A stretch of 64,000 nucleotides of DNA from assembly GCA_002401685.1 (NCBI GenBank), contig NVTU01000007.1, positions 23,130-87,129 on the forward strand. Reading direction: 5' to 3'. Positions 8,239 through 17,748 of the stretch are shown piece by piece. Source of the DNA: Kordiimonadales bacterium (lineage in GTDB: Bacteria; Pseudomonadota; Alphaproteobacteria; Sphingomonadales; Kordiimonadaceae). The notes below the pieces were generated by a model. It did not search any database. It was not told the origin of the DNA and was given only the letters and a program-made list of their open reading frames with translations. The stretch's first letter is position 1, and each line of letters begins with the position of its first letter. A program made the translations under genes and the position numbers.

Positions 8239-9039
8239 TTACGCCGCTTTTGTCATAACCATATAGCCAATAACGCCCGCAACAATCAATATAATCACCA
8301 ATAACACAATTACCACCAACCAGAAGACGGAAAGCAACGTGCGCAGGAAGCTGCTGATCCCACTACGTCCCTGCAGGTTTTTATAGGCGAAGAAGAAGAA
8401 GATAAACGTCAGCCCCGTGGCAGCTGCCGAAAACGAATTTATAACCGTCACCATACGTGGGTCGGCGAGCAGAACCTGATAAGCAATATGTTGCGGCAGC
8501 GTCAGCCAAATCGTGCTGGAGACTGAGCAATAAGCCGTAAACACCAGCGCGCGGAAATACGGCATTTTACCGTACGCTGCCCATTTGAAAGCAAGCGCAT
8601 AAAGCGGCACAAAAATCAGAAACGAAACAAACGGGAACTCACCCAGCAAATTCAAGAAGGGCAGCATGAAGCTGTTCGCCTTCTCTGCGCTAGCTTGTGC
8701 CTCTTGCGCGGCAGCGAGTTTTTCTGGGGTATCAGCGTCCACGAATAGGCCAACCTGCTGGCTTTGCTGCATCGCCACCAGCATTTCGTCCATCGGGAAA
8801 AAATAATATAGAACAACCATAACAGCCGAAATCGTCAAAATCATGCTGACCGGGTTTGAAACGCGCGGGTCATGGGCATCCATATAGTCGCGGCAGGCGC
8901 GCCACGGTTGGAAAAGCACCATACGCGCGGTGTATAACACCCCGTGCTCGAAGGATAATCGTTCGCCCAAATTCTCTTTGATGAGCTGCTTGAAATTTTT
9001 CGGCTGCACGGCGGCTTCGCCGTTTTGCTCTTCAATCAT
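8239..9039 (-). CDS. DUF3667-like multi-spanning membrane protein, copy A
   Basis: This 266-residue inner membrane protein has a conserved cytosolic opening (QPKNFKQLIKENLGERLSFE), the GVLYTARMVLFQPWRACRDYM block and five hydrophobic segments (about 63-82, 130-150, 162-182, 196-218 and 235-260). The segment before the first helix resembles DUF3667 proteins, but the N-terminal zinc ribbon typical of that family is absent. Function unknown. Roughly four of five residues are shared with copy B, and the 5' flank is also duplicated, showing a recent segmental duplication. The stretch VDADTPEKLAAAQEAQ in the loop is a likely amphipathic helix. Confidence 0.7.
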   Translation of the reverse strand: MIEEQNGEAAVQPKNFKQLIKENLGERLSFEHGVLYTARMVLFQPWRACRDYMDAHDPRVSNPVSMILTISAVMVVLYYFFPMDEMLVAMQQSQQVGLFVDADTPEKLAAAQEAQASAEKANSFMLPFLNLLGEFPFVSFLIFVPLYALAFKWAAYGKMPYFRALVFTAYCSVSSTIWLTLPQHIAYQVLLADPRMVTVINSFSAAATGLTFIFFFFAYKNLQGRSGISSFLRTLLSVFWLVVIVLLVIILIVAGVIGYMVMTKAA

Positions 9040-9410
9040 AATTATCCCCAGAGATTTGAAACTAAACCAGAAACTAAACTATAGATAATTGTTAGGGTTC
9101 ATTGCTAAGGATTGCAAGCTTTACAAGGACTTAAACCCTAGCCGCCGGCACACCCAAACCGCACCTAAAAGCCGTTGGGTATTACCAAACTCGCATCCCC
9201 GCCGCCATGCTGACGCCAACGCCCAAACGTAACAGCACCCGGCCAGATACTGGGTAGGTAACCACCGGCCAGAGGCACGCCTGCCCCAGGATATGCACAA
9301 GATAGGCTTGGGATAGGCTTGGGATAGCCCTGGGACAGGCCCTGGGCGGCAGGCACGGGGTACAATTCCTTGCCTGCGCTCGTCTTTTCTTTGTGGTTTG
9401 GGCTCGCGGC
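9040..9410. other. Intergenic block with regulator remnant and short repeats (copy 1)
   Basis: This block upstream of copy A recurs at 10458-10800. It holds a conserved probable promoter or leader next to the gene (AAACTAAACTAT, ATAATTGTTAGGGTT). Around 9178-9215 an XRE gene remnant reads as YQTRIPAAML. Positions 9301-9345 carry an 11 to 12-base unit, GATAGGCTTGGG, repeated two to three times. No intact gene. Confidence 0.6.
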
Positions 9411-9639
9411 TAGTCAGCCGGCACGCCGCCCGTGAAAGTAAGGAACGTGGCGGCCACGCTCACCGCGACCACAACAAAAAACAGCGTACAGTAAATCAGG
9501 GCAAGTACGGTGCGTAGCAGGCTGCTGGCCACAGTGCGGTCCTGCAGGTTTTTTAAGCAAAGAAGGAAAATACGAACATCACCGCCAGAGAGATAACGGT
9601 AAGCGCATTCATGAAAGCCGCAAAAAAGGCCGAAGCGCC
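9411..9639 (-). pseudogene. Truncated 3' copy of DUF3667-like gene C
   Basis: About 230 bases align closely with the 3' end of copy C (10804-11040). A one to two base change at the TTTTTATAGGC site breaks the frame, and no start is present. It is the scar of the segmental duplication and abuts the stop codon of copy B. Confidence 0.8.
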
Positions 9640-9644
9640 CGCAG

Positions 9645-10445
9645 CTACGCGGCTTTTGTCACAACCATATAGCCAACAATTATTGCGGTAATTACCATAA
9701 GCACCAACAATACAATCACCAACAACCAGAAGGCGGAAAGTAATGTGCGCAGGAAGCTACTGACCCCACTGCGTCCTTGCAGGTTTTTATAGGCAAAAAA
9801 GAAGAAAGCCAATGTCAGCAACACGCCTGCGGCCGTAATCAAATTTATAACCGTTACCATAAGGGGGTCGCTGAGGAGAATTTGATACGTAATTTGTTGC
9901 GGCACCGTGAGCCAAATTACGCTAGAGACTGAGCAGTAGGACGTAAACACCAGTGCCCGAAAATACGGCATTTTACCGTATGCTGCCCATTTGAAAGCAA
10001 GCGCATAAAGCGGCACAAACATCAAAATACCAACAAACGGGAACTCACCCAGTAAATTAAAGAAGGGGCGCATGGCGCTGTTCATCTTCTCTGCATTAGC
10101 TACCGCTTCTTGCGCGGCGGCGAGTTTTTCTGGCGTATCAGCCTCTGCGATTACACCAGCGTGCTGGCTTTGCTGCATCGCCGCCAGCATTTCGTCCATC
10201 GGAAAAAAATAATACATAACAACCAGAACAGCCGAAACCGTCAAAATCATACTGATCGGATTTGAAACACGCGGGTCATGGGTATCCATATAATCGCGGC
10301 AGGCGCGCCACGGCTGAAACAGCACCATGCGCGCGGTGTATAATAGCCCCTTTTCAAAGGATAATCGTTCACCCAAATTATCTTTGATGAGCTGCTTGAA
10401 ATTTTTCGGCTGCACGGCGGCTTCGCCGTTTTGCTCTTCAATCAT
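9645..10445 (-). CDS. DUF3667-like multi-spanning membrane protein, copy B
   Basis: This 266-residue protein is the closest paralogue of copy A, with identical architecture: QPKNFKQLIKDNLGERLSFE, LYTARMVLFQPWRACRDYMD, five hydrophobic segments and a C-terminal VTKAA. The ATG at 10445 was chosen because it gives the same N terminus and length as copy A and follows GGGGATAATC. Differences from copy A cluster in the loop after helix 1 (residues 88-120) and in the last helices. Function unknown. Confidence 0.7.
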   Translation of the reverse strand: MIEEQNGEAAVQPKNFKQLIKDNLGERLSFEKGLLYTARMVLFQPWRACRDYMDTHDPRVSNPISMILTVSAVLVVMYYFFPMDEMLAAMQQSQHAGVIAEADTPEKLAAAQEAVANAEKMNSAMRPFFNLLGEFPFVGILMFVPLYALAFKWAAYGKMPYFRALVFTSYCSVSSVIWLTVPQQITYQILLSDPLMVTVINLITAAGVLLTLAFFFFAYKNLQGRSGVSSFLRTLLSAFWLLVIVLLVLMVITAIIVGYMVVTKAA

Positions 10446-10457
10446 GATTATCCCCAC

Positions 10458-10800
10458 ACTAGAAACTAAACTATCGATAATTGTTAGGGTTCCTTGCTAA
10501 GGATTGCAAGCTTTACAAGGGCTTAAACCCTAACGGCCGGCACAGCCGCATCCGCCAAGCCGCCCTAACCCGCGCCCTCAGTAGCCCCAAGCACGACCTA
10601 AAACCCGTTGGGTATTACCAAACTCGCATCCCTGCCACCATGCTGAACGCCAACGCCCAAGCGTAACAGGACCCGGCTATATACTGGGTAGGTAAACGCA
10701 GGCCAGAGGCACGCCTGACACAGGATAGGCTTGGGATAGGCTTGGGCGGCAGGCACGGGGTACAATCCCTTGCCTGCGCTCGTCTTTTCTCTGTCATGTG
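10458..10800. other. Intergenic block with regulator remnant and short repeats (copy 2)
   Basis: Second copy of the block at 9040-9410. An XRE remnant near 10611-10666 reads YYQTRIPATM before a stop, and GATAGGCTTGGG repeats lie near 10722-10750. The gene-proximal 60 bases are the most conserved and probably hold the copy B promoter. Confidence 0.6.
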
Positions 10801-10809
10801 GCCTCGCTG

Positions 10810-11610
10810 CTATCCAGCATGCCCCACGCCCGTGAAAGTGAGGAACGCGGCGGCCACGCTCACCGCGACCACAACAAAAAACAGCGTACAATAAATCAGC
10901 GCAAGCACGGTGCGTAACAGGCTGCTGGCCACAGTGCGGTCCTGCAGATTTTTATAGGCAAAGAAGAAAAATACGAACATCACCGCCAGTGAGATAACGG
11001 TAAGCGCATTCATGAAAGCCGCAAAAAAGGCCGAAGCGCCAAAAAACCAATAAGCAATATATTGCGGCAGGGTGAACCAAAGGCTGCTGGCGGCGGAGCA
11101 ATAGCCCACAAAAACCAGTGCCCGGAAGTACGGCATTTTTCCGAAAGCGGCCCATTTGAAAACCAGCGCAAAAAGCGGCACAGTTATCAGGAACGGAATG
11201 AACGGAAACTCACTGACCAAATTGTAAAAGGGCCCCAAGGCATTGTTGATCTGTTCCGCGTCGGCCTGGGATTTCTGAGCGGCAGCGAGCTTTTCAGGCG
11301 TGTCTGCTGCAGCAAAGGAAGAAGCATCCTGGCTTTGCTGCATGGCATCCGCCATATCGGTGGTGGGGGAAATATACGCCAAAATCACCAATATCGCCGA
11401 CAGCGCCAAAATCAGTTTTACCGGGCTTGCAACACGGGGATCATGGGCATCCAAATACCCACGGCACGCACGCCACGGCTGGAACATCACCATGCCCGCA
11501 GTATAGAGCACACCGCGCTTAAACGATAAATGTTCGCCAAAGCTTTCTAGAATCATCCGTTTGAAATTTTTGGGCTGAATAGCAGTCGTATCATGGTGCT
11601 TGTCAGGCAT
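10810..11610 (-). CDS. DUF3667-like multi-spanning membrane protein, copy C
   Basis: This 266-residue third paralogue is more diverged than A and B but keeps IQPKNFKRMILESFGEHLSF, the MVMFQPWRACRGYLDAHDPR block, GKMPYFRALVFVGY and the five hydrophobic segments. The second ATG (11608-11610) was chosen because GGAGG lies six bases upstream and the length then equals that of A and B. Its 3' 230 bases recur as a pseudogene at 9411-9639. Function unknown; an inner membrane location is inferred from hydrophobicity. Confidence 0.7.
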   Translation of the reverse strand: MPDKHHDTTAIQPKNFKRMILESFGEHLSFKRGVLYTAGMVMFQPWRACRGYLDAHDPRVASPVKLILALSAILVILAYISPTTDMADAMQQSQDASSFAAADTPEKLAAAQKSQADAEQINNALGPFYNLVSEFPFIPFLITVPLFALVFKWAAFGKMPYFRALVFVGYCSAASSLWFTLPQYIAYWFFGASAFFAAFMNALTVISLAVMFVFFFFAYKNLQDRTVASSLLRTVLALIYCTLFFVVVAVSVAAAFLTFTGVGHAG

Positions 11611-11616
11611 CGGCAT

Positions 11617-12048
11617 CCTCCGTCAAACGGCCGTTTATTACAGCGCACTCTTACGAACCTAAATCCTCGATTGCAACATTTTTCAGTGCCTACTTTTTAC
11701 GGTGCCGTACCGCCTGCAACGCCAGCCCCCGGCCGCCCCTTATAAGCGCGCCATTAACCATAAGCGCTTGCGCGTTGGCAGAGTTGGCCCTACCTTGGCG
11801 GGGCATCCGGCAAAATCCGGGTGTGGGGACCGGAAAGCCCCTTAATTATCGAAGGACGGTCGATTTTGTCGCGCACGTCCCACAGCTGATTTGTGCCTAT
11901 TACCCTTCGGGGTAATCGCCCGGACGGCTTGGGAACAGTGTTTCGGCATAATACCTCGCACCCGTTTTCCTTTGGTAGCGGGTCTTTCCGGCGTCCGAGC
12001 GTTAAGCGCCCGGCATCCCCTATTTTATTGCAATTTGGGGAACACACG
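11617..12048 (+). other. Long leader upstream of the XRE regulator with strong secondary structure
   Basis: About 430 bases without a supported gene. The right half (11799-11916) folds into nested and competing stems ending with a UUCG tetraloop hairpin. The whole stretch is GC-rich and full of short inverted repeats, which suits a structured RNA better than coding sequence. Confidence 0.4.
11799..11916 (+). ncRNA. Candidate structured RNA or leader element
   Basis: TGTGGG at 11822-11827 pairs with CCCACA at 11879-11884, and inside it GACCG (11828-11832) pairs with CGGTC (11857-11861). An alternative pairing joins GGGGC near 11799 with GCCCC near 11837. Directly downstream, ATTACCC-TTCG-GGGTAAT (11899-11916) is a 7-bp stem with a UUCG loop. 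Mutually exclusive pairings upstream of a regulator gene suggest a riboregulator or antisense RNA. A phage C4-type RNA was considered but could not be confirmed by eye. Confidence 0.35.
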
Positions 12049-12471
12049 ATGAAGACCACACCATTAAACCAGCCCGCCACCACTGAAACCGCCGCTGAAG
12101 CCGCCACTGAATTAGGCCCGTTTGACAAGCATATTGCGCTGAAAATCCTCATCCACCGTATGCACTGCGGGATGAGCCAAGCCGAACTTGCCTTGGCAGC
12201 AGGCATTCCCATAGCGGCGCTAATCGCCTATGAGCAAACCGAAACCCGCATCCCCCCTGCACTGTTAATCCCCATCGCAGAGGCCCTTGGCACCCAGTTA
12301 AAAACCCTGTTAGCAGCCCACGGCAACACCGCAGGTGCCGCCGACGTCAAATCCCTGCAAAGATACACCGCCGCCACCCTGATGGACGGCATCATGACCC
12401 TACCCCCAGCGGAGCAAGCCAAATACCAAAATTTGCTCAAAGCCCTTTCAGACAGCAAAACCAGCCCCTAA
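12049..12471 (+). CDS. XRE-family helix-turn-helix transcriptional regulator
   Basis: This 140-residue protein has a Thr/Ala/Pro-rich opening followed by a classic XRE helix-turn-helix at residues 33-87: ALKILIHRMHCGMSQAELAL, AAGIPIAALIAYEQTETRIP and LLIPIAEALGTQLKTLL. It resembles the alphaproteobacterial regulators with a short C-terminal tail. The ATG at 12049 follows GGGGAAC by a suitable distance; an upstream in-frame extension lacks a ribosome site and covers the structured leader. Partial decayed copies lie at 12530-12751 and in the two intergenic blocks to the left. The target is unknown; the DUF3667-like genes are candidates. Confidence 0.8.
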   Translation: MKTTPLNQPATTETAAEAATELGPFDKHIALKILIHRMHCGMSQAELALAAGIPIAALIAYEQTETRIPPALLIPIAEALGTQLKTLLAAHGNTAGAADVKSLQRYTAATLMDGIMTLPPAEQAKYQNLLKALSDSKTSP

Positions 12472-12529
12472 GGCTGGCCAAAAGCGGGCTATGCAAGCAA
12501 ACCACAAAGCATAGCCCCCAGCAAACATA

Positions 12530-12751
12530 CCCAACGAGCAGTACCAAACCCGCATCCCCGCCACTCTGCTGATCCCCATCACCAACGCCCTAAACACACA
12601 GTTAAAAGCGCTGTTAGGAGGCTACTGTCCCGATGTAGAAGCGGTGGATTTGCAAGCGTACATACTGAATTTCCTAAAGGATGCGCTGATGGCATTGCCC
12701 GGTGATGAAAAAGTAAATTTTGCGAATTTGATGGATAGAATTCACAAATAA
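12530..12751 (+). pseudogene. Truncated XRE regulator copy
   Basis: A frame without a start codon reads NEQYQTRIPATLLIPI and TNALNTQLKALL, matching the recognition-helix end and C-terminal half of the intact regulator just upstream (EQTETRIPPALLIPI, AEALGTQLKTLL). It continues to a shared tail (LMALPGDEKVNFANLM against IMTLPPAEQAKYQNLL) and stops at TAA 12749-12751. The N-terminal half is missing. Confidence 0.75.
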
Positions 12752-12811
12752 TAGAAGCCGAGGAACGCTACAAACCAAAAAATATTATCTATAAATGTGT
12801 AAAGAGAATCA

Positions 12812-13375
12812 CTATTTCTTATTCAAATATTGTATGGTGATCGGACTCTTTTCTTTCTTGGCTTCACTACCCTCAAACAAAGGAACACCCATTGCTTGTA
12901 TGAGATACAGCAAAGAAATGAAGCCCCACAGTATCGTTGACCAAAACGACAATGTAATCATGTGCTGAGTAACCGAGGGTTTTTTAACTGTAAGCTTATC
13001 AATCCATTTACGAAAAGCAGGTTTTCCTTCGGACTGGAAGGCGTTCTCAACTTGCAAGGTTATATCAACCATGCTCCTCTTGAAGGATTCTATACCCAGT
13101 TCTTCAGCGAGGATTGTGACTTCAACTTCCCAACTTTCCTGCCAAAACTTTGATCCCAAATTAGTTCGAAACCATAATAACGAGCTTAAACTAGCAAAGA
13201 ATGAAATAGGTACTGACAACCAAATGTTTTTGATTGCGAAAACACCCACTCCCAGCGCGGTTATTAAAACTAGGAAGTAATTTGTCCTTTGCCAAAACAA
13301 CTGAATTTCAAATGCCCTATTTTCAAGAGCAATATCTAATTCTTTCCATCTTTTTTCTTTAAATTCGTCGCTCAC
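12812..13375 (-). CDS. RipA-family-like membrane protein (cassette gene 3)
   Basis: This 187-residue protein has an N-terminal helix (EFKEKRWKELDIALENRAFE), then LFWQRTNYFLVLITALGVGVFA and LSVPISFFASLSSLLWF as two membrane segments (about 29-48 and 51-68). A soluble middle follows, then a third segment at about 138-162. The block from LFWQRTNYF to NLGSKFWQESWE recalls the RipA-family octameric membrane proteins and, in general plan, small membrane effectors of bacterial defence systems. The start is GTG with a weak AAGG site; the gene lies 10 bases after the HARE/Nudix gene on the same strand. A membrane effector role is inference. Confidence 0.55.
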   Translation of the reverse strand: MSDEFKEKRWKELDIALENRAFEIQLFWQRTNYFLVLITALGVGVFAIKNIWLSVPISFFASLSSLLWFRTNLGSKFWQESWEVEVTILAEELGIESFKRSMVDITLQVENAFQSEGKPAFRKWIDKLTVKKPSVTQHMITLSFWSTILWGFISLLYLIQAMGVPLFEGSEAKKEKSPITIQYLNKK

Positions 13376-13385
13376 AAAATAGCCT

Positions 13386-14348
13386 TTAAAACCGAATATT
13401 ACCTTGAAAAATGTTTTGTAAAATCATACCTGACCATAAGTCGTAGTCACTGAGGTCGTTAAGCCTATGATTTAGATCGAGCCAGCTCAGTTGGTTGATT
13501 GAGAGCTCCCCTTTTTTGGGTAACTCCTGCGACTTATGACTAAACGCGACCAAAATCGCAATATGGTGCTCAGCGTCATCACTATCATCAACATTTACAT
13601 AGCCAATTAATTTAGCTCGCTTTTCAACAGAATTGATATTTGTATATAAGTCGTCTAGAAAAAGTTCTTCCCTTAATTCTCTAGCCGCAGAGTACAACAA
13701 AGCGTTACCACCAGTTTCAAAAAGGTTAAAGTCTTGGTCGTTAACATGCCCCCCAAATCCAACGCTTAATTGTCCCTTTAATCTGTCGCTCGTCGTTGTA
13801 AACTTGCCTCGTCTATAAACTAATAATTTTCGTTCATGGTGCACTAAAGTAAAGGTTACAAATTGCTTAACTGTCTGATCTTTTTCAGCTTTCTCTCTAT
13901 CCATAAAAAAGCATTCATCACGGAATATGTCTAAAAAATCAACCTCAGAATAGGGACTGTAACTTCCTTGAGCGAGCGACCTGAGGGCAGATCGAGGGGC
14001 CACCAGTACATTTTCTTTTCGAATGGATTTAGATCTTAGTATTCCCCTAAATGCCGTCTTATATTTTTTGGGCGTTTCAGCTAGTTTAGCTAAGTCACGA
14101 ACAAAGAATTGTGCAGGCCCCGTCCTATAAAACTCTGACTTGCTGCTATTTTCACGTATATAAACAGCCAATCTCGCAGACAATGTCTTATGTGGAGTAG
14201 CCCCATGCAAATGAGAGGGCATAAAGCCTTCTTCAGAAGCAATCTTAAGCATTTCTTTAGGTGATAACGGGCGTTTAGCACTCAATATTGCCCTATAAGC
14301 CAAATTTAGGTAAGCATTTTTCCCAAACTGTCTAAAATCATCACCCAT
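13386..14348 (-). CDS. HARE-HTH domain fused to a Nudix hydrolase-like domain (cassette gene 2)
   Basis: This 320-residue protein has two parts. Residues 8-85 form a HARE-HTH domain (YLNLAYRAILSAKRPLSPKE, MLKIASEEGF, TLSARLAVYIRE, FYRTGPAQFFVRDL), a winged helix seen in restriction and chromatin proteins and thought to sense DNA modification or structure. Residues about 150-310 are Nudix-like with VGFGGHVND and, after a longer spacer than usual, the catalytic helix SAARELREELFL, which keeps REL-x-EE. Such domains hydrolyse nucleoside diphosphate linkages. The ATG at 14348 was chosen because it begins four bases after the methyltransferase stop and just before the HARE domain; an ATG 16 codons earlier overlaps that gene. 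Confidence 0.7.
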   Translation of the reverse strand: MGDDFRQFGKNAYLNLAYRAILSAKRPLSPKEMLKIASEEGFMPSHLHGATPHKTLSARLAVYIRENSSKSEFYRTGPAQFFVRDLAKLAETPKKYKTAFRGILRSKSIRKENVLVAPRSALRSLAQGSYSPYSEVDFLDIFRDECFFMDREKAEKDQTVKQFVTFTLVHHERKLLVYRRGKFTTTSDRLKGQLSVGFGGHVNDQDFNLFETGGNALLYSAARELREELFLDDLYTNINSVEKRAKLIGYVNVDDSDDAEHHIAILVAFSHKSQELPKKGELSINQLSWLDLNHRLNDLSDYDLWSGMILQNIFQGNIRF

Positions 14349-14352
14349 TATG

Positions 14353-15012
14353 CTACGGTACTTTTTTAAAAACAAATAAATAAGTATGACTATCATCTAT
14401 CTCTGAGCTTCTCATATCCACAAGATGGAATCCAGACTTTATCATGTGGCCAACTACGTGGCCCAATCTATGGGCAATAAACGGATAGTCAAGATTAGTG
14501 AACTTATCAATTTTCTGAATTTTACAGCTATTGGTAAGGTATTCTCTTATAAGCGTAACGTCTTTTTTTGCAGCATTAAAGACGTCAACCAAACAGTCTG
14601 GCAAAGCAACGTAAACGCATCCAGCACGATTCAGAGAATTATATAGGCGGTTGCAGAGTAAATCATTCATCTGCATTTCCAGCAACGTGAATACAATCAA
14701 AATCGCGTTAAACGATTGCCTACGCACTAGCAGACTTTCGAAAGAGATGGTTTGAGCATCCATTTTCATATCCGCTGGGGCGTGCTCGGCGCTAAAATTA
14801 ATCCTCTCTCTCGATAAATCAATAACAGTCCAAAAAGGCTTATAAGCGAGCAATGCGTGAAGCATTCTAGGTATATACGCAGTACCTGTGCCTAAATCCA
14901 AGATTTGTTCTGGGGTGTTCCGATTAAACTCCTCGGCCAAAAAAGGTATAATGAACTCATTTCTAACTATATCCGTACTACAACCGATATCCCAATTTTC
15001 TGTACCTGCCAT
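14353..15012 (-). CDS. Class I SAM-dependent methyltransferase (cassette gene 1)
   Basis: This 219-residue cytosolic protein has motif I in QILDLGTGTAYIPRMLHALL (about residues 36-55), an acidic motif II in WTVIDLSRERINFS and a motif IV region in SFNAILIVFTLLEMQ. It is a Rossmann-type methyltransferase with no recognised substrate domain; the closest general type is small-molecule methyltransferases rather than DNA methylases, as no NPPY or DPPY motif is seen. It is first in a tight three-gene operon (4-base and 10-base gaps). A GGTAGAG weak ribosome site precedes the ATG. Base composition is visibly more A+T-rich than in flanking genes, suggesting acquisition. Confidence 0.7.
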   Translation of the reverse strand: MAGTENWDIGCSTDIVRNEFIIPFLAEEFNRNTPEQILDLGTGTAYIPRMLHALLAYKPFWTVIDLSRERINFSAEHAPADMKMDAQTISFESLLVRRQSFNAILIVFTLLEMQMNDLLCNRLYNSLNRAGCVYVALPDCLVDVFNAAKKDVTLIREYLTNSCKIQKIDKFTNLDYPFIAHRLGHVVGHMIKSGFHLVDMRSSEIDDSHTYLFVFKKVP

Positions 15013-15029
15013 GCTCTACCCAATATAAA

Positions 15030-15080
15030 CCTATGCTGTTACTGCCTTGAATTCATTAATGCAATTTTTGAGAGCATAGG
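15030..15080 (-). promoter_or_regulatory. Inverted repeat upstream of the three-gene cassette
   Basis: CCTATGCT at 15030-15037 and AGCATAGG at 15073-15080 are perfect inverted copies, 35 bases apart, in the leader just before the methyltransferase start. They could form a transcript stem or bind a regulator. AT-rich sequence on both sides suits a promoter. Confidence 0.4.
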
Positions 15081-15231
15081 CAATGGCAAGTTGATTGATT
15101 GCCGAGATAAATTGTATTTTACCGCCGTTTAACAATTACACATGACTTCGGAACAGCATTTTTCGACGAAATTGTTTCAGCAGCTTCCTGTACAGCGATG
15201 AACTCAATAGTAACTGCCGCCAAATCGCGAC

Positions 15232-15262
15232 AAAAAGGCCGAGGGAAATTGCCTCGGCCTTT
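15232..15262 (-). terminator. Intrinsic terminator of thiC
   Basis: On the minus strand AAGGCCGAGG pairs with CCTCGGCCTT around a short loop, followed by TTTTT, about 40 bases after the thiC stop. Confidence 0.85.
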
Positions 15263-15299
15263 GGTCGTTCATCAAGTTTAAGTGCTAGCGGCTAACGCC

Positions 15300-17287
<1,988 letters not shown>

Positions 17288-17748
17288 CACGTTAAATTGG
17301 ACGTTTGGTGTACGCCTCTAACGGCGCCCACGCAAGCTGTTAGTGGGGTGGATTTTGTTCAGCCGCATCACCAGCCCGCTCCCCCACCCGACCACCCACG
17401 GGAGTATACTTATAGGGTGGTCGGGTGGGGGCGCGGGCTGGTGTTGCAACCATAAAGGAATTAGTGGTCGGGTGGGCCAAAGAAACTATCTTGGGCTGGT
17501 GACGCAGCTTACAAAAAGATCTCTTTCAAATTATCGTTACCCTTTGCCCGCATCTGCCTAACAGTTTGATTCAAATGCGTGCTGTAACACGCTGATTTAT
17601 CTGTATTTTACTGAAGTCTCGGCCGCCAAAAGCCTCAGGCACCTAAAGCTATACAACCAAAGTGGGCGTTGTTATAGTCGCGGCCTTGTTCCTAGTTTTA
17701 AGGGCCGCTCGGGGGCCAACGCACAGAAAACACTTTGGAGCCTATCTA
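17288..17748. other. Divergent intergenic region with a large inverted repeat
   Basis: About 460 bases between thiC and the fifth exported methyltransferase. It contains the thiC promoter, the 29-base inverted repeat at 17369-17443 and a broken third copy. No gene is supported. Confidence 0.6.
17369..17443. repeat. 29-base near-perfect inverted repeat with a broken third copy
   Basis: The arms 17369-17397 and 17415-17443 are inverted copies with one mismatch and a 17-base AT-rich spacer. They are G/C-strand biased (CACCAGCCCG on the left, CGGGCTGGTG on the right). A third copy of the right arm at 17464-17501 is split by about 16 unrelated bases. No T tract follows, so a simple terminator is unlikely. 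Confidence 0.75.

Larger units (their letters stand above)
8228..9639. repeat. Segmental tandem duplication, unit 1
   Basis: The unit consists of copy A, its 5' intergenic block and a 3' fragment of copy C, and matches the arrangement from 9640 to about 11040 (copy B, intergenic block, start of the same part of copy C). At the junction near 9636-9652, GCGCC/GCAG/TACGC sequence resembles the left boundary near 8228-8248, so a short homology probably mediated the duplication. Confidence 0.75.

Noticed and set aside
9301-9345. GATAGGCTTGGG repeats as a possible CRISPR-like array
   Set aside because: Units are 11 to 12 bases, directly adjacent with no spacers, and recur only with the duplicated block.
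11790-12212. Minus-strand 140-codon frame across the XRE leader
   Set aside because: Antisense to the XRE start and to the structured leader; Pro/Arg/Cys-rich sequence is typical of non-coding GC-rich DNA.
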